Program-made: the position numbers and the translations under genes | The notes under the pieces: model-generated | What the model saw: only the letters and a program-made list of their open reading frames with translations | Databases searched by the model: none | What the model was told of the DNA's origin: nothing | Assembly: GCF_018736105.1 (NCBI RefSeq) | Contig: NZ_CP076135.1 | Span: 2,974,001-3,038,000, forward strand | Length of the DNA: 64,000 bases | Source of the DNA: Bradyrhizobium sediminis | GTDB taxonomy: Bacteria > Pseudomonadota > Alphaproteobacteria > Rhizobiales > Xanthobacteraceae | Reading direction: 5' to 3' | In this document: positions 25,379 to 33,437 of the stretch, piece after piece | How positions within the stretch are numbered: the first letter of the stretch is position 1 | Layout of the letters: every line of letters starts with the position of its first letter

Positions 25379-26512
25379 TCAGCGCGGCGCGATGTCGCCG
25401 CGCGCCCAATCGGCGCGGGTGCGCTGACGAAACTCCTCGAACGTTCCCTTCGCGATCGCGTCCCTGATGTCCTGCATCAGGCGCTGGTAATAGGCGACGT
25501 TGATTTCCGACAACAGCATAGCGCCCAAGGTTTCGCCCGACTTCACGAGATGATGCAAATAGGCGCGCGCGCAATCGCGCGTCGACGGCCACTCGCTTTC
25601 CTCATCCAGCGGCCGCGGATCGTCGGCGTGGCGGGCGTTGCGCAGATTGACCTGGCCGAACCGCGTGAACGCCACGCCGTGGCGGCCGTTGCGGGTCGGC
25701 ATCACGCAGTCGAACATGTCGATGCCGCGCGCGACCGCCTCCAGCATGTCTTCGGGGGTGCCGACGCCCATCAGATAGCGCGGCCGCCCCTCGGGCAGGA
25801 TCGGCGCTACCTCCTCGATCATGGCAAGCATCACCGCCTGCGGTTCGCCGACCGCGAGGCCGCCGATCGCATAGCCGTGGAATCCGATCTCGACCAGGCC
25901 GCGTGCGCTGGTATGGCGAAGTTCGGGCACGTCGCCGCCCTGCGCGATGCCGAACAGCATGTAGCCGGGCGCAGCACTCTCGAAGGCGCGCTTGCTGCGC
26001 TCGGCCCAGCGCAGCGACAGCTGCATGGCGCGTTCGATGTCGGCGCGTTCGGCCGGCAGCCGCACGCATTCGTCCATCTGCATGGCGATATCGGAGCCGA
26101 GCAGCCGCTGCACCTCGATCGAGCGTTCCGGCGACAATTCGACCTTGGCGCCATCGAGATGCGAGCGGAAGGTCACGGCGTTTTCCGTGACCTTGCGCAG
26201 CTCGGACAGCGACATCACCTGGAAGCCGCCGGAATCGGTCAGCATGGGGCCATTCCAGCCGGTGAAGCGCTGCAATCCGCCCAGCGCGGCGATGCGCTCG
26301 GCGCCCGGCCGCAGCATCAGATGATAAGTGTTGCCGAGCACGATGTCGGCGCCGGCGTCGCGCACCTCGCGCCAGTGGATCCCCTTCATGGCGCCCGCGG
26401 TGCCGACCGGCATGAACGCCGGCGTCCGCACCACGCCGTGCGGCGTGGTCAGCCTGCCGGTGCGCGCGGCGCCGTCGGTCGCGATGAGGTCGAAGTGATT
26501 GGCAAGGCTCAT
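25379..26512 (-). CDS. tgt: tRNA-guanine transglycosylase lacking the zinc ligands
   Basis: 377 residues, normal length. It exchanges guanine-34 for preQ1 in tRNAs with GUN anticodons, the step before QueA. Visible residues: Asp93 in LTDSGGFQ, the nucleophile Asp268 in MFDCVMPTRNGRHG, and the substrate loop GGLAVGE. The zinc site normally reads CxCxxC plus a His about 25 residues later. Here the aligned positions are Ser306, Trp308 and Thr311 (in DEESEWPSTRDCARAYLHHL) and Ile337 (LLSEINVAYY), so all four ligands are absent. The rest is intact, so the fold may be stabilised without zinc. queA is encoded 5 kb away on the same strand. Confidence 0.93.
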   Translation of the reverse strand: MSLANHFDLIATDGAARTGRLTTPHGVVRTPAFMPVGTAGAMKGIHWREVRDAGADIVLGNTYHLMLRPGAERIAALGGLQRFTGWNGPMLTDSGGFQVMSLSELRKVTENAVTFRSHLDGAKVELSPERSIEVQRLLGSDIAMQMDECVRLPAERADIERAMQLSLRWAERSKRAFESAAPGYMLFGIAQGGDVPELRHTSARGLVEIGFHGYAIGGLAVGEPQAVMLAMIEEVAPILPEGRPRYLMGVGTPEDMLEAVARGIDMFDCVMPTRNGRHGVAFTRFGQVNLRNARHADDPRPLDEESEWPSTRDCARAYLHHLVKSGETLGAMLLSEINVAYYQRLMQDIRDAIAKGTFEEFRQRTRADWARGDIAPR

Positions 26513-26582
26513 GCGTCAGCTTATGGCGTGACAGGGACGCCCTGTTCAACCTCGTTGCATCAGATTTTCGGTGCGAAAGGCG

Positions 26583-26611
26583 TTGACGCCGTCAGAAATC
26601 TCCCGCATAAG
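26583..26611 (+). promoter_or_regulatory. Promoter of the asd leader transcript
   Basis: TTGACG (26583-26588), 17-bp spacer, CATAAG (26606-26611). Transcription would begin close to 26618-26620, at or just before the leader-peptide ATG, so the leader may be translated without a Shine-Dalgarno site. That would resemble the trpL leader of Sinorhizobium, whose transcript begins at its start codon. Confidence 0.5.
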
Positions 26612-26619
26612 CCCGCCCC

Positions 26620-26691
26620 ATGACGACCACCACCAAACGCACCGCGAAAACCACCAAGCCCTGCCGGGCTTCGGGAGACGTGCGCACGTAG
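26620..26691 (+). CDS. Threonine/lysine-rich leader peptide of asd
   Basis: 23 residues starting MTTTTKRTAKTTK and ending DVRT. Eight of 23 residues are Thr and three are Lys, both end products of the aspartate pathway that asd feeds. The last Thr-Thr pair (26650-26655) ends directly at the first RNA arm, and the stop codon lies 14 bases past the second arm. No Shine-Dalgarno is visible, which fits a leaderless start. Too short to judge by composition alone; the case rests on position and RNA structure. Confidence 0.7.
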   Translation: MTTTTKRTAKTTKPCRASGDVRT

Positions 26692-26749
26692 GTACACCAC
26701 CGCATCATCTTGAACCGAAGCCCCGCCTGAAAAGGACCGGGGCTTTTTT
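26656..26749 (+). promoter_or_regulatory. Transcription attenuator upstream of asd
   Basis: Four arms can be read. Arm 1 AAGCCC (26656-26661) pairs with arm 2 GGGCTT (26666-26671). Arm 2 extended, GGGCTTCGG (26666-26674), pairs perfectly with arm 3 CCGAAGCCC (26715-26723) as antiterminator. Arm 3 as AAGCCCCG (26718-26725) pairs with arm 4 CGGGGCTT (26738-26745), followed by six T (26744-26749), as terminator. The 2:3 and 3:4 pairings exclude each other. A ribosome stalled at the Thr codons frees arm 2 and allows read-through; one that reaches the stop masks arm 2 and allows termination. Confidence 0.75.
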
Positions 26750-26757
26750 ATTGCCTG

Positions 26758-26830
26758 GAGCATGCCCCGGAAAAGTGGGCACCGGTTTTCCCAGCGACAA
26801 ACGCGAAGCGTTTGCGCGGAGGGCATGCTC
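26758..26830. repeat. Palindromic repeat, family C, in the asd leader
   Basis: Bounded by a perfect 10-bp inverted repeat, GAGCATGCCC (26758-26767) and GGGCATGCTC (26821-26830). Inside are AAAAGTGGGCACCGGTTTTC, shared with 60720-60768, and CAGCGACAA ... TTGCGCGG, shared with 46339-46365. It sits between the attenuator and the asd start. Confidence 0.7.
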
Positions 26831-26848
26831 AAATAAATGGAGATACAT

Positions 26849-27874
26849 GTGAAGAACGAACCCGTTGTTGCCATTGTCGGCGTGACCGGCGCCGTCGGCG
26901 CCGAATTCATCGCCACCATGGACAAGCGCGCATTTCCGGTTCGCCGGCTGAAGGCGCTGGCGAGCGCCCGCTCGGCCGGCAAGACCGTCGACTTCCGCGG
27001 GCAGAAGATCCTGATCGAGGAGCTCAACGAACGCTCCTTCGACGGCGTCGACATCGCGCTGTTCTCGGCCGGCGGCGGCATTTCCAGGAAGTTCGCGCCG
27101 ATCGCGGTCAAGGCCGGCGCCGTCGTGGTCGACAATTCGTCGGCGTTCCGGATGGATCCCGACGTGCCGCTGGTGATCCCCGAGATCAACGCTATCAGGA
27201 TTCGCGACCACAAAGGCATCATCGCCAATCCGAACTGCTCGGCGATTACAGCGCTGGTGCCGCTGTGGCCGATCCACAAGGCGAACCGCATCAAGCGCGT
27301 GATCCTGTCGACCTATCAGGCCGCCAGCGGAGCCGGCGCGGCAGCGATGGAGGAACTGCTGGAATCGACCCGCGCCAGCCTCGACGGGCGGCCCTTCACG
27401 CCCAAGGTGATCCCGCATCCCTACGCCTTCAACGTGTTCAGCCACAACACGGCTGTTGATCCCGAGACCGGCTACAACGACGAAGAGACCAAGGTCATCA
27501 AGGAGACGCGAAAGATTTTCGAAGACGACCGCATGGCCATCGGCGTGACCTGCGTGCGGGTGCCGGTGCTGCGCGCCCATTGCGAGGCGATCACCTTCGA
27601 ATGCGAGAAACCGATCACCGAGCAGGAAGTGCGCGAGATCCTGTCGGGCGCGCCCGGCGTGAGGATCGTGGACGACCGGCAGAAGAACTACTTCCCGATG
27701 CCGATCGACGCGTCGGGCCAGGACGACGTCCTGGTCGGCCGCATCCGCAAGGATCTCAGCGACCCCAGTGGCCACTCGATCTCGATGTTCGTATCCGCAG
27801 ACCAGCTGCTCAAGGGCGCCGCACTGAATGCGGTCCAGATCGCGGAACTGCTGCCGCAGCGCGTGACGGCGTGA
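26849..27874 (+). CDS. asd: Aspartate-semialdehyde dehydrogenase
   Basis: 341 residues if the GTG at 26849 is used; it has GGAGAT upstream, while the ATG at 26837 has no ribosome site. NADP-binding start VVAIVGVTGAVGAEF, active-site Cys in IIANPNCSAI, and the late His/Arg elements in HNTAVDPETGYNDEE and VRVPVLRAHCEAI. It reduces aspartyl phosphate to the semialdehyde, the branch point to lysine, threonine and methionine. A Thr/Lys-rich leader and attenuator lie upstream, so it is probably induced when charged tRNA-Thr or tRNA-Lys falls. Confidence 0.93.
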   Translation: MKNEPVVAIVGVTGAVGAEFIATMDKRAFPVRRLKALASARSAGKTVDFRGQKILIEELNERSFDGVDIALFSAGGGISRKFAPIAVKAGAVVVDNSSAFRMDPDVPLVIPEINAIRIRDHKGIIANPNCSAITALVPLWPIHKANRIKRVILSTYQAASGAGAAAMEELLESTRASLDGRPFTPKVIPHPYAFNVFSHNTAVDPETGYNDEETKVIKETRKIFEDDRMAIGVTCVRVPVLRAHCEAITFECEKPITEQEVREILSGAPGVRIVDDRQKNYFPMPIDASGQDDVLVGRIRKDLSDPSGHSISMFVSADQLLKGAALNAVQIAELLPQRVTA

Positions 27875-27885
27875 GGTGCTGACTT

Positions 27886-28112
27886 AAAAAGTAGCCAATG
27901 AAATAGGCTTCTCAAGCAAAGGTCGTCATGCCCGGCCAAAAGCGCGAAGCGCGTCTTCGCGCTAGATGTGCCGGGCATCCACGCCTTAGCTGCATCTAGG
28001 CAAGTAAGACGTGGATGGCCGGGACGAAGCCCGGCCATGACGGAAAGTGAATCGTTTTCAACTGCTTGGAAAGAGTCTGAAAATATTGACTGCTTTTTCG
28101 GTCAGACTCTTA
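27886..28112. repeat. Long palindromic repeat, family B (copy 1)
   Basis: About 225 bp with nested inverted parts (GCCCGGCCAAAAGCGCGAAG; GCCGGGCATCCACG; ACGTGGATGGCCGGGACG). A second copy in reverse orientation lies at 46122-46301 and keeps even the outer flanks (AAAGTAGCC..GAAATAGGC, TTTTTCGGTCAGACTCT). Confidence 0.8.
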
Positions 28113-28514
28113 GGGCGTGAACTCATCAGTCCATGGCGTTGACGGATGTCCGTTTTGCTGAGCATTGCGGACTCTCGTCGGGCACGGCGGGAGTTCCGCT
28201 TAGTGCCAATTCCGGACCTGCCCGACGTTCCATTCCCTCCAAAGACGCAGGAAGCGATAAAGAAAGCTCGCAGGAACTGCCTCGCCAGATCCTCTGACCA
28301 TATGACCCCGAGGGAGACTTCGAGTCAGCTCAGGAGAGCTCGCCTTGAGGATGTGAGCAACGCCAGCCACATCCCTTGATCTTGCGCGATGTCCGTGGTA
28401 TCTGCGTCTCATGATTAGATCAGTGCGCATCGTCAGCCGTCAACACACGTCCCGCGTTTGCTGGGCCGTGGAAGGAGTCGTGCGCTAGGAATTCGACGAC
28501 GCGATCTTTTCACC
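28113..28514. other. Intergenic region without a convincing gene
   Basis: A 77-codon frame (28146-28379) has no ribosome site and no recognisable composition. This stretch may be an old gene remnant. It ends just before the terminator-like hairpin at 28515. Confidence 0.35.
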
Positions 28515-28548
28515 AGGCCCCGCCGGCATCGGACGGGGCCTTTTGTTT
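28515..28548 (+). terminator. Terminator-like hairpin ahead of the DUF1127 gene
   Basis: AGGCCCCG (28515-28522) pairs with CGGGGCC (28534-28540) and is followed by TTTTGTTT. It lies 38 bp before the next gene. Whether it ends an upstream transcript or regulates the gene is unclear; no competing arm was seen. Confidence 0.6.
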
Positions 28549-28586
28549 GGCCACGCTCCCTGCCGGCGCAACAGCAGGAGCATCCG

Positions 28587-28991
28587 ATGCCACCCCAACA
28601 GACGAACCTCACATCCGAGATCGGGCGCGATGCCGCAGGGCTCGGCCCCGACCTCTCCATCGCGTTGGTGAAAGACGCGATGGGCGAAGCTTTGGCAGCG
28701 GCGCGCCCCGATGCGTCCATCGTGGCGCTGAGAGACGCCTTGTCGGAAAAGGAAGCGGCTGGACCACCGGCCGCATCGACGCGGAGCGTCTTGAGCTTGC
28801 TCAAGGGATATTGGCGTGCGTTTCAGGAGCAGCGTCAACGCCATAGGTTACGAGCCAGCTTGCACGACCTGAGTGACAGGGAGTTGAAGGACATCGGCGT
28901 GACGCGTGATGAGATCGCCGCTCACCGAGCCATCGATAGGCTCAGAGATGGCACGACGCATCTATGGATACTGTACCGCGGTGTGATGTAA
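28587..28991 (+). CDS. DUF1127 (YjiS-like) domain protein, long form
   Basis: 134 residues from MPPQQTNLTSEIGRDAAGLG, with AGCAGGAG before the ATG. The N-terminal 80 residues are Ala/Asp-rich and probably disordered. The C-terminal part carries the DUF1127 pattern: LLKGYWRAFQEQRQRHRLRA, then LHDLSDRELKDIGVTRDEI. DUF1127 proteins are short Arg-rich proteins in alphaproteobacteria; some affect phosphate and carbon metabolism, possibly through RNA. The stand-alone 50-residue form is at 55488. Confidence 0.8.
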   Translation: MPPQQTNLTSEIGRDAAGLGPDLSIALVKDAMGEALAAARPDASIVALRDALSEKEAAGPPAASTRSVLSLLKGYWRAFQEQRQRHRLRASLHDLSDRELKDIGVTRDEIAAHRAIDRLRDGTTHLWILYRGVM

Positions 28992-29033
28992 CTGATGCAA
29001 GGCACCGCCAATTCTACACAAAGCAGTCCGTGG

Positions 29034-29059
29034 GGCGGATCAGCGAAGCGTGATCCGCC
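29034..29059. repeat. Perfect 9-bp stem palindrome
   Basis: GGCGGATCA (29034-29042) and TGATCCGCC (29051-29059) around GCGAAGCG. The form GGCGGATCAGCGAAGCGTGA is of the intergenic palindrome type common in this group of bacteria. It may act as a terminator-like or transcript-stabilising hairpin after the DUF1127 gene. Confidence 0.55.
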
Positions 29060-29209
29060 ACTCGCCGGCAGCGCGCCCGTCACCTCCGGTTCGCGCCCAA
29101 TAGCGGACATTGCATCGGATTTGGGGGCTTTGGCCTCGCCAAGCGGCGCGTTCGTTGTCTACGATCCGATGAGTGGTATCCGGTGAAACACAGGCATTGC
29201 GAGATTGCC

Positions 29210-30337
29210 ATGGAGACAAGAAGTCATACCGCTGCGCCCGCGGCAGCGCTCGCGCTCGGACTTTTGTTCACGCCGGCGGTTTCCATCGCCATCGGCAATC
29301 TCGGCTTGATGTCCCCTGCCATGGCGCAGCCGGGCGCACTGACAAAAAAGCAATCGGACGCGCTCAATACCTACGACAACACACTGAAAAACTTCGAGTC
29401 GATCCTGGGCCAGCGGCGCGCGCAGATCAACGCAAGACAAGGGCTGCCGAACTTGCCGGGACAGGCTCTCTATCTTGCACGCAACGGCATGATGAGCGCC
29501 TACAAGGACCTCACCGACGTGCTTCCGTCCAGGATCGGACGGCCCAACAAATTCGGAATCCCTCCGGCGTACTTTGACGCCGGCAACGAGCCCTTGATCG
29601 ACGAGTACAGGAAGCTTTTCGACCACATGGAAGCGCCGCCCGGCAACGCGCAGAAATCAGATACGCCGTTCAAGGACGTTGTCGATCTGGCAATGGTCAT
29701 TGCGCGAGCCAAGGGCCTCGATGCGGCGAATGCCGAAGCCGCAGGCCGTATCGCCCTGGGGCTGTTCTTTGCCGAGACGAATGGCCATCAGAACGTGGGG
29801 AATGCGCGCTCGAACAAATACAAGGGAAGTTTTCAAACCGGCCCATCCGAAGATCAAAATGGCCGAAGGAAGTGGGCAGCAATAAAGCAATCGATCGCAG
29901 CCCTTGATCCCGCACTGAGCCTTCGCGACGACAAGGAAGAGGCGCGGGTTGACCATCTGGACCATCGGTTCAACCACTGGACCGCCGTGCGGGACGCCCT
30001 CATGAACGCACACGCGGATATTTTCCCGCAAGTTCCGGCAATCGTGAAGACGCTGCCAGGTCCGATCGATCAAATGAAGCTGTTTGAACTGATCCAGATC
30101 ATTCCGACCCCGACCAGGTCCGCACTGAGGTCAGGCGACCTGCTCAGCTATCGAATTTCCGACCCGACGATCATGGGGTATCTGCGAAACAACAGCGTCT
30201 TCGCCTTCGGACAGGCCGACCGGGCACGAACATCCGCGACCTTCCTCGAAATTCTCGATGCGATGTGGCTTTTCAACGCCAAGTTTGAACGAGCGCTTTT
30301 TGAATTCGACGAGATCAAGAAGGGCTCAAGGGGTTGA
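29210..30337 (+). CDS. Secreted protein, possibly transglycosylase-like
   Basis: 375 residues if the ATG at 29210 (METRSHTAAP) is used; a GTG at 29183 would add nine residues. A signal peptide ends near PAMAQPG. The middle has the segment ALGLFFAETNGHQNVGNARS followed by NKYKGSFQTG, which resembles the E-x-N-G and QNVGN/YKGSFQ pattern of lysozyme-like folds, with a Glu in the place of a catalytic acid. The rest has no recognised domain. Function is uncertain; a cell-wall role is an inference. Confidence 0.6.
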   Translation: METRSHTAAPAAALALGLLFTPAVSIAIGNLGLMSPAMAQPGALTKKQSDALNTYDNTLKNFESILGQRRAQINARQGLPNLPGQALYLARNGMMSAYKDLTDVLPSRIGRPNKFGIPPAYFDAGNEPLIDEYRKLFDHMEAPPGNAQKSDTPFKDVVDLAMVIARAKGLDAANAEAAGRIALGLFFAETNGHQNVGNARSNKYKGSFQTGPSEDQNGRRKWAAIKQSIAALDPALSLRDDKEEARVDHLDHRFNHWTAVRDALMNAHADIFPQVPAIVKTLPGPIDQMKLFELIQIIPTPTRSALRSGDLLSYRISDPTIMGYLRNNSVFAFGQADRARTSATFLEILDAMWLFNAKFERALFEFDEIKKGSRG

Positions 30338-30552
30338 AGTCGGCCGGCGCCAATCCGGCAGGGGCGAAAAAGCGCGCCCGGCAGGAGCGATATCTATTTG
30401 CTCTTAAAGAGGTTTTCTTGACCCATCCGCCCCAATCCGGCGCGCAATAGGTTTTCAGCCGTTCATGGTTCATAATTCCTGCTGGAATTCGTCCAGGGCC
30501 GCCACGCCGTCATGAGGCGCGAACAGATCATCGCTCCGGGGGAAAGCAGGGA

Positions 30553-31584
30553 TTGCTGTCGCTAGCGAGAAAATTCACCGGGTCAGGCTTTGGCGTCCGG
30601 CACCGCCGCCGCACCATCATCGCCGCGATGGCCGCATTGGCGCTTTTGCCCATCGAGGTCAGCGATGCCGGCTGGCTGTCGGATGTCTTCAAAAGCTCGG
30701 CAAAGCCCGGTAAATCGCCCAAGCATCATTCCTCGCCAAAGCACGCCACCTCGCCAAGGCGAGCCGCCCTGGTGAAGCGAACTGCCCCGGCGAAGCCTGC
30801 CGCCTCGTCAAAGCCCCGCAATGTGAGGCTTGCCGCCCTGGGTCCGGTCACCTTGAGCCCTTCCGCCCTGAGGCCGGGCGCACCAACATGCGATCCCTCG
30901 AAATTCCGGATCGTTCTCGATGTAGGACATACCGCCGAGTCGGAAGGCGCGATGAGCGCCCGCAACGTCGCCGAGTTCGTCTTCAATCATCGCCTTGCGC
31001 AGCGGATCGAGCAGAAATTGAAGGCCGAAGGCTTTGCCGAGACCATGTTGCTACTGACCGAGGGCAAGGCCAGGCGCAGCCTGGTCAAGCGCGTCGCCGC
31101 GGCCAACGATCTGCAGGCCAATCTCTTCCTGTCGATCCACCACGATTCCGTGCCCAACAAATTCCTCGAGGAATGGGAGTTCGAAGGCAGGAAAAGCCGT
31201 TTCAGCGACCGCTTCAGCGGCTATTCCGTCTTCGTCTCGCGCAGAAATCCGGACTTCAAGACGAGCCTTTCGTTCGCCGAACTGCTCGGCAAGGAAATGA
31301 AGGCGCAGGGCCTGCAATATGCCGAGCAATACAGCCAGGCCATCATGGGCCGGCACCGGCGTCCGTTGCTGAACAAGGAAACCGGCGTCTACAGCTACGA
31401 TGAGCTCGTCGTGCTGCGAACGACCCGGATGCCTGCCGTTCTCCTGGAGGCGGGCTCGATCATCAATCGGGACGAAGAGCTCAAGATGGACTCGCCTGAA
31501 CGCCGGGACATCATCAGCAGCGGAGTCACCGCGGCCGTGAGGGAGTTCTGCGATCCCCGATGGGCCATCCTCGGCGCGCTCTGA
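30553..31584 (+). CDS. N-acetylmuramoyl-L-alanine amidase
   Basis: 343 residues with a TTG start preceded by GGGGGAAAGCAGGGA; the first ATG (codon 26) would cut the signal peptide. Signal segment near residues 18-40, then a Lys/Ser/Pro-rich spacer to about 105. The amidase-3 domain follows: VLDVGHTAES with the first zinc His, SIHHDSVPN with the second, and LLEAGSIINRDEEL with the catalytic Glu. It cleaves the amide bond between MurNAc and L-Ala in the periplasm. It is a lone gene with no LysM or AMIN domain. Confidence 0.85.
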   Translation: MLSLARKFTGSGFGVRHRRRTIIAAMAALALLPIEVSDAGWLSDVFKSSAKPGKSPKHHSSPKHATSPRRAALVKRTAPAKPAASSKPRNVRLAALGPVTLSPSALRPGAPTCDPSKFRIVLDVGHTAESEGAMSARNVAEFVFNHRLAQRIEQKLKAEGFAETMLLLTEGKARRSLVKRVAAANDLQANLFLSIHHDSVPNKFLEEWEFEGRKSRFSDRFSGYSVFVSRRNPDFKTSLSFAELLGKEMKAQGLQYAEQYSQAIMGRHRRPLLNKETGVYSYDELVVLRTTRMPAVLLEAGSIINRDEELKMDSPERRDIISSGVTAAVREFCDPRWAILGAL

Positions 31585-31660
31585 TCTGTTGTCGGTCGGA
31601 TAGCGCTGCGCAATCGCTAGAGCGTTTTCCAGCTTGCCCGAACCAGTACGCTTCTCGCGG

Positions 31661-31781
31661 GGCCTCATGGTTCGAGACGCGCGAAGACGCGCTCCTCACC
31701 ATGAGGGACTGAGACCTCATCCTGAGGAGCATCGCGAAGCGATGCGTCTCGAAGGATGGAGCATCTGAAGTGGAAATGGCC
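31661..31781. repeat. Intergenic palindromic repeat, family A (copy 2)
   Basis: Reverse complement of the element at 19640-19793, without its central extra bases. It ends at the first base before the queA stop codon. Confidence 0.8.
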
Positions 31782-32858
31782 CTAGTCACGAGAGCGAAAC
31801 AACAGGCAGGCGTCGCCATAGGAGTAAAATCGGTAGCCGGTTTTGATGGCGTGGGCGTAGGCGCGCTTCATGGTGTCGAGGCCCGAGAACGCCGACACCA
31901 GCATGAACAGCGTCGAACGCGGCAGGTGGAAATTGGTCAGGAGAATATCGACCGCGCGAAACCGGTAGCCCGGCGTGATGAAGATCGCGGTTTCGCCTTC
32001 GAACGGCTGGATCGTTCCGTTTTCCGCGGCGGCGCTTTCCAAGAGCCGCAGCGAGGTGGTGCCGACGGCGACGATGCGGCCGCCATCGGCGCGAGCCGCA
32101 TTCAGCGCCTCGGCGGTATCCCGCGACACCGAGCCCCATTCGGAGTGCATCTTGTGCCCGGCGGTGTCCTCGACCTTGACCGGCAGGAAGGTCCCTGCCC
32201 CGACATGCAGGGTAACGCGGTGGATCCCGACGCCGCGCTCGCGCAAGCCTGCCTGCAGCGCGTCGGTAAAATGCAGCCCTGCCGTGGGGGCCGCGACCGC
32301 GCCCTCGTTGGCCGCGAACATGGTCTGGTAGTCAGCGGCGTCGCGCTCGTCGGGCGCGCGCCTGGAGGCGATATAGGGCGGCAGCGGCGGGCTGCCGAGA
32401 TCCGATATCGCCTGGTCGAGCGCCGGCCCGTGGAAGGAGAAGGAAAGCGTGACCTCGCCCTCCTCGCCCTTGGCCTCGACCTCGGCGTCGAGATGGCCGA
32501 GCAGGCAGACCTTGCCCTCATTGCCGAAGCGGATCACGTCGCCCGGCGCCAGCTTCCTGGCCGGCTTGACCAGCGCCTGCCAGCGCGAGCCGTCGAGGCG
32601 CTTGATCAGCGTCGCCTCGATCTTCGGTTCGGTATCGCGGCCGATGCGGCGGCCCCGCAGCTGGGCCGGTATCACCCTTGTGTCATTGACGACCAGCTGA
32701 TCGCCGGGCTCGAGCCATTGCGGAAGATCCGCGACGATGCGGTCGCGCAACACGCCGTCGCCCTGCACCACCAGCATCCGTGCGGAATCGCGCGGACTCG
32801 CCGGGCGCAGCGCGATGCTGTCGGCGGGAAGTTCGAAGTCGAAGAGATCGGTGCGCAT
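31782..32858 (-). CDS. queA: S-adenosylmethionine:tRNA ribosyltransferase-isomerase
   Basis: 358 residues from [20 protein letters not shown]. Family marks: DSARMLVV, the PPYI motif with ALRP and [12 protein letters not shown], and [11 protein letters not shown]. It transfers the ribosyl part of SAM to preQ1 in tRNA, giving epoxyqueuosine, after Tgt has inserted preQ1. The gene's stop codon directly abuts a palindromic repeat. The next genes upstream are the cyclophilins and coaD, in the same orientation. Confidence 0.95.
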   Translation of the reverse strand: MRTDLFDFELPADSIALRPASPRDSARMLVVQGDGVLRDRIVADLPQWLEPGDQLVVNDTRVIPAQLRGRRIGRDTEPKIEATLIKRLDGSRWQALVKPARKLAPGDVIRFGNEGKVCLLGHLDAEVEAKGEEGEVTLSFSFHGPALDQAISDLGSPPLPPYIASRRAPDERDAADYQTMFAANEGAVAAPTAGLHFTDALQAGLRERGVGIHRVTLHVGAGTFLPVKVEDTAGHKMHSEWGSVSRDTAEALNAARADGGRIVAVGTTSLRLLESAAAENGTIQPFEGETAIFITPGYRFRAVDILLTNFHLPRSTLFMLVSAFSGLDTMKRAYAHAIKTGYRFYSYGDACLLFRSRD

Positions 32859-32868
32859 GAGCCTGGCA

Positions 32869-32965
32869 CGTCATTCCGGAGGCCGCGCATGAGCGCGGCA
32901 ATCCGGAATCTAGAGGTTGTTAGCGCGAGATTCCGGGTTCATGCTTCGCATGCCCCGGAATGACG
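32869..32965. repeat. Palindromic repeat, family E, between queA and ppiB
   Basis: Outer inverted ends CGTCATTCCGG and CCGGAATGACG, with an inner pair CATGAGCGCGG / ATGCTTCGCATG and a duplicated ATTCCGG. No other complete copy was seen in this window. Confidence 0.65.
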
Positions 32966-32972
32966 GTTTATA

Positions 32973-33437
32973 TCACGCCGCGTCGAGCGCCATGCGCGCC
33001 TTGACGATCTTGTCCGGGTTCTGCACCGGCTCGCCGCGCTTGATCTTGTCGACGTTCTCCATGCCTGACGTGACCTTGCCCCAGACCGTGTACTGGCCGT
33101 TGAGGAACGAGGCGTCGTCGAAGCAGATGAAGAACTGGCTGTCGCCGGAATCCGGGCTCGCGGCGCGCGCCATCGAGGTGGTGCCGCGCACATGCGGCTC
33201 CTTGTTGAATTCGGCCTTGAGCTTCTTGCCGGAACCGCCGGTGCCGGTGCCCTGCGGGCAGCCGGTCTGCGCCATGAAGCCCTCGATCACACGATGGAAC
33301 ACGATGCCATCGTAAAAGCCCTCGCGCACCAGTTCCTTGATCCGGGCGACGTGGCCGGGTGCAAGATCGGGACGCATCTCGATGGTGACGGGCCCCTGGG
33401 TGGTTTCGAGGATCAAAGTATTTTCGGTGTCAGCCAT
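32973..33437 (-). CDS. ppiB: Peptidyl-prolyl cis-trans isomerase, cyclophilin type (cytoplasmic)
   Basis: 154 residues with no signal peptide. Cyclophilin signatures FHRVIEGFMAQTGCP, GTTSMARAASPDSGDSQFFI and LNGQYTVWGKV include the catalytic Arg in FHR. It speeds X-Pro bond isomerisation in folding proteins. Its start overlaps the end of the upstream TolA-like gene by 25 bp, which suggests coupled translation. Confidence 0.93.
   Translation of the reverse strand: MADTENTLILETTQGPVTIEMRPDLAPGHVARIKELVREGFYDGIVFHRVIEGFMAQTGCPQGTGTGGSGKKLKAEFNKEPHVRGTTSMARAASPDSGDSQFFICFDDASFLNGQYTVWGKVTSGMENVDKIKRGEPVQNPDKIVKARMALDAA

Noticed and set aside
28146..28379. Possible 77-residue protein after the family B repeat
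   Set aside because: No ribosome site, no family features, and no support from composition.
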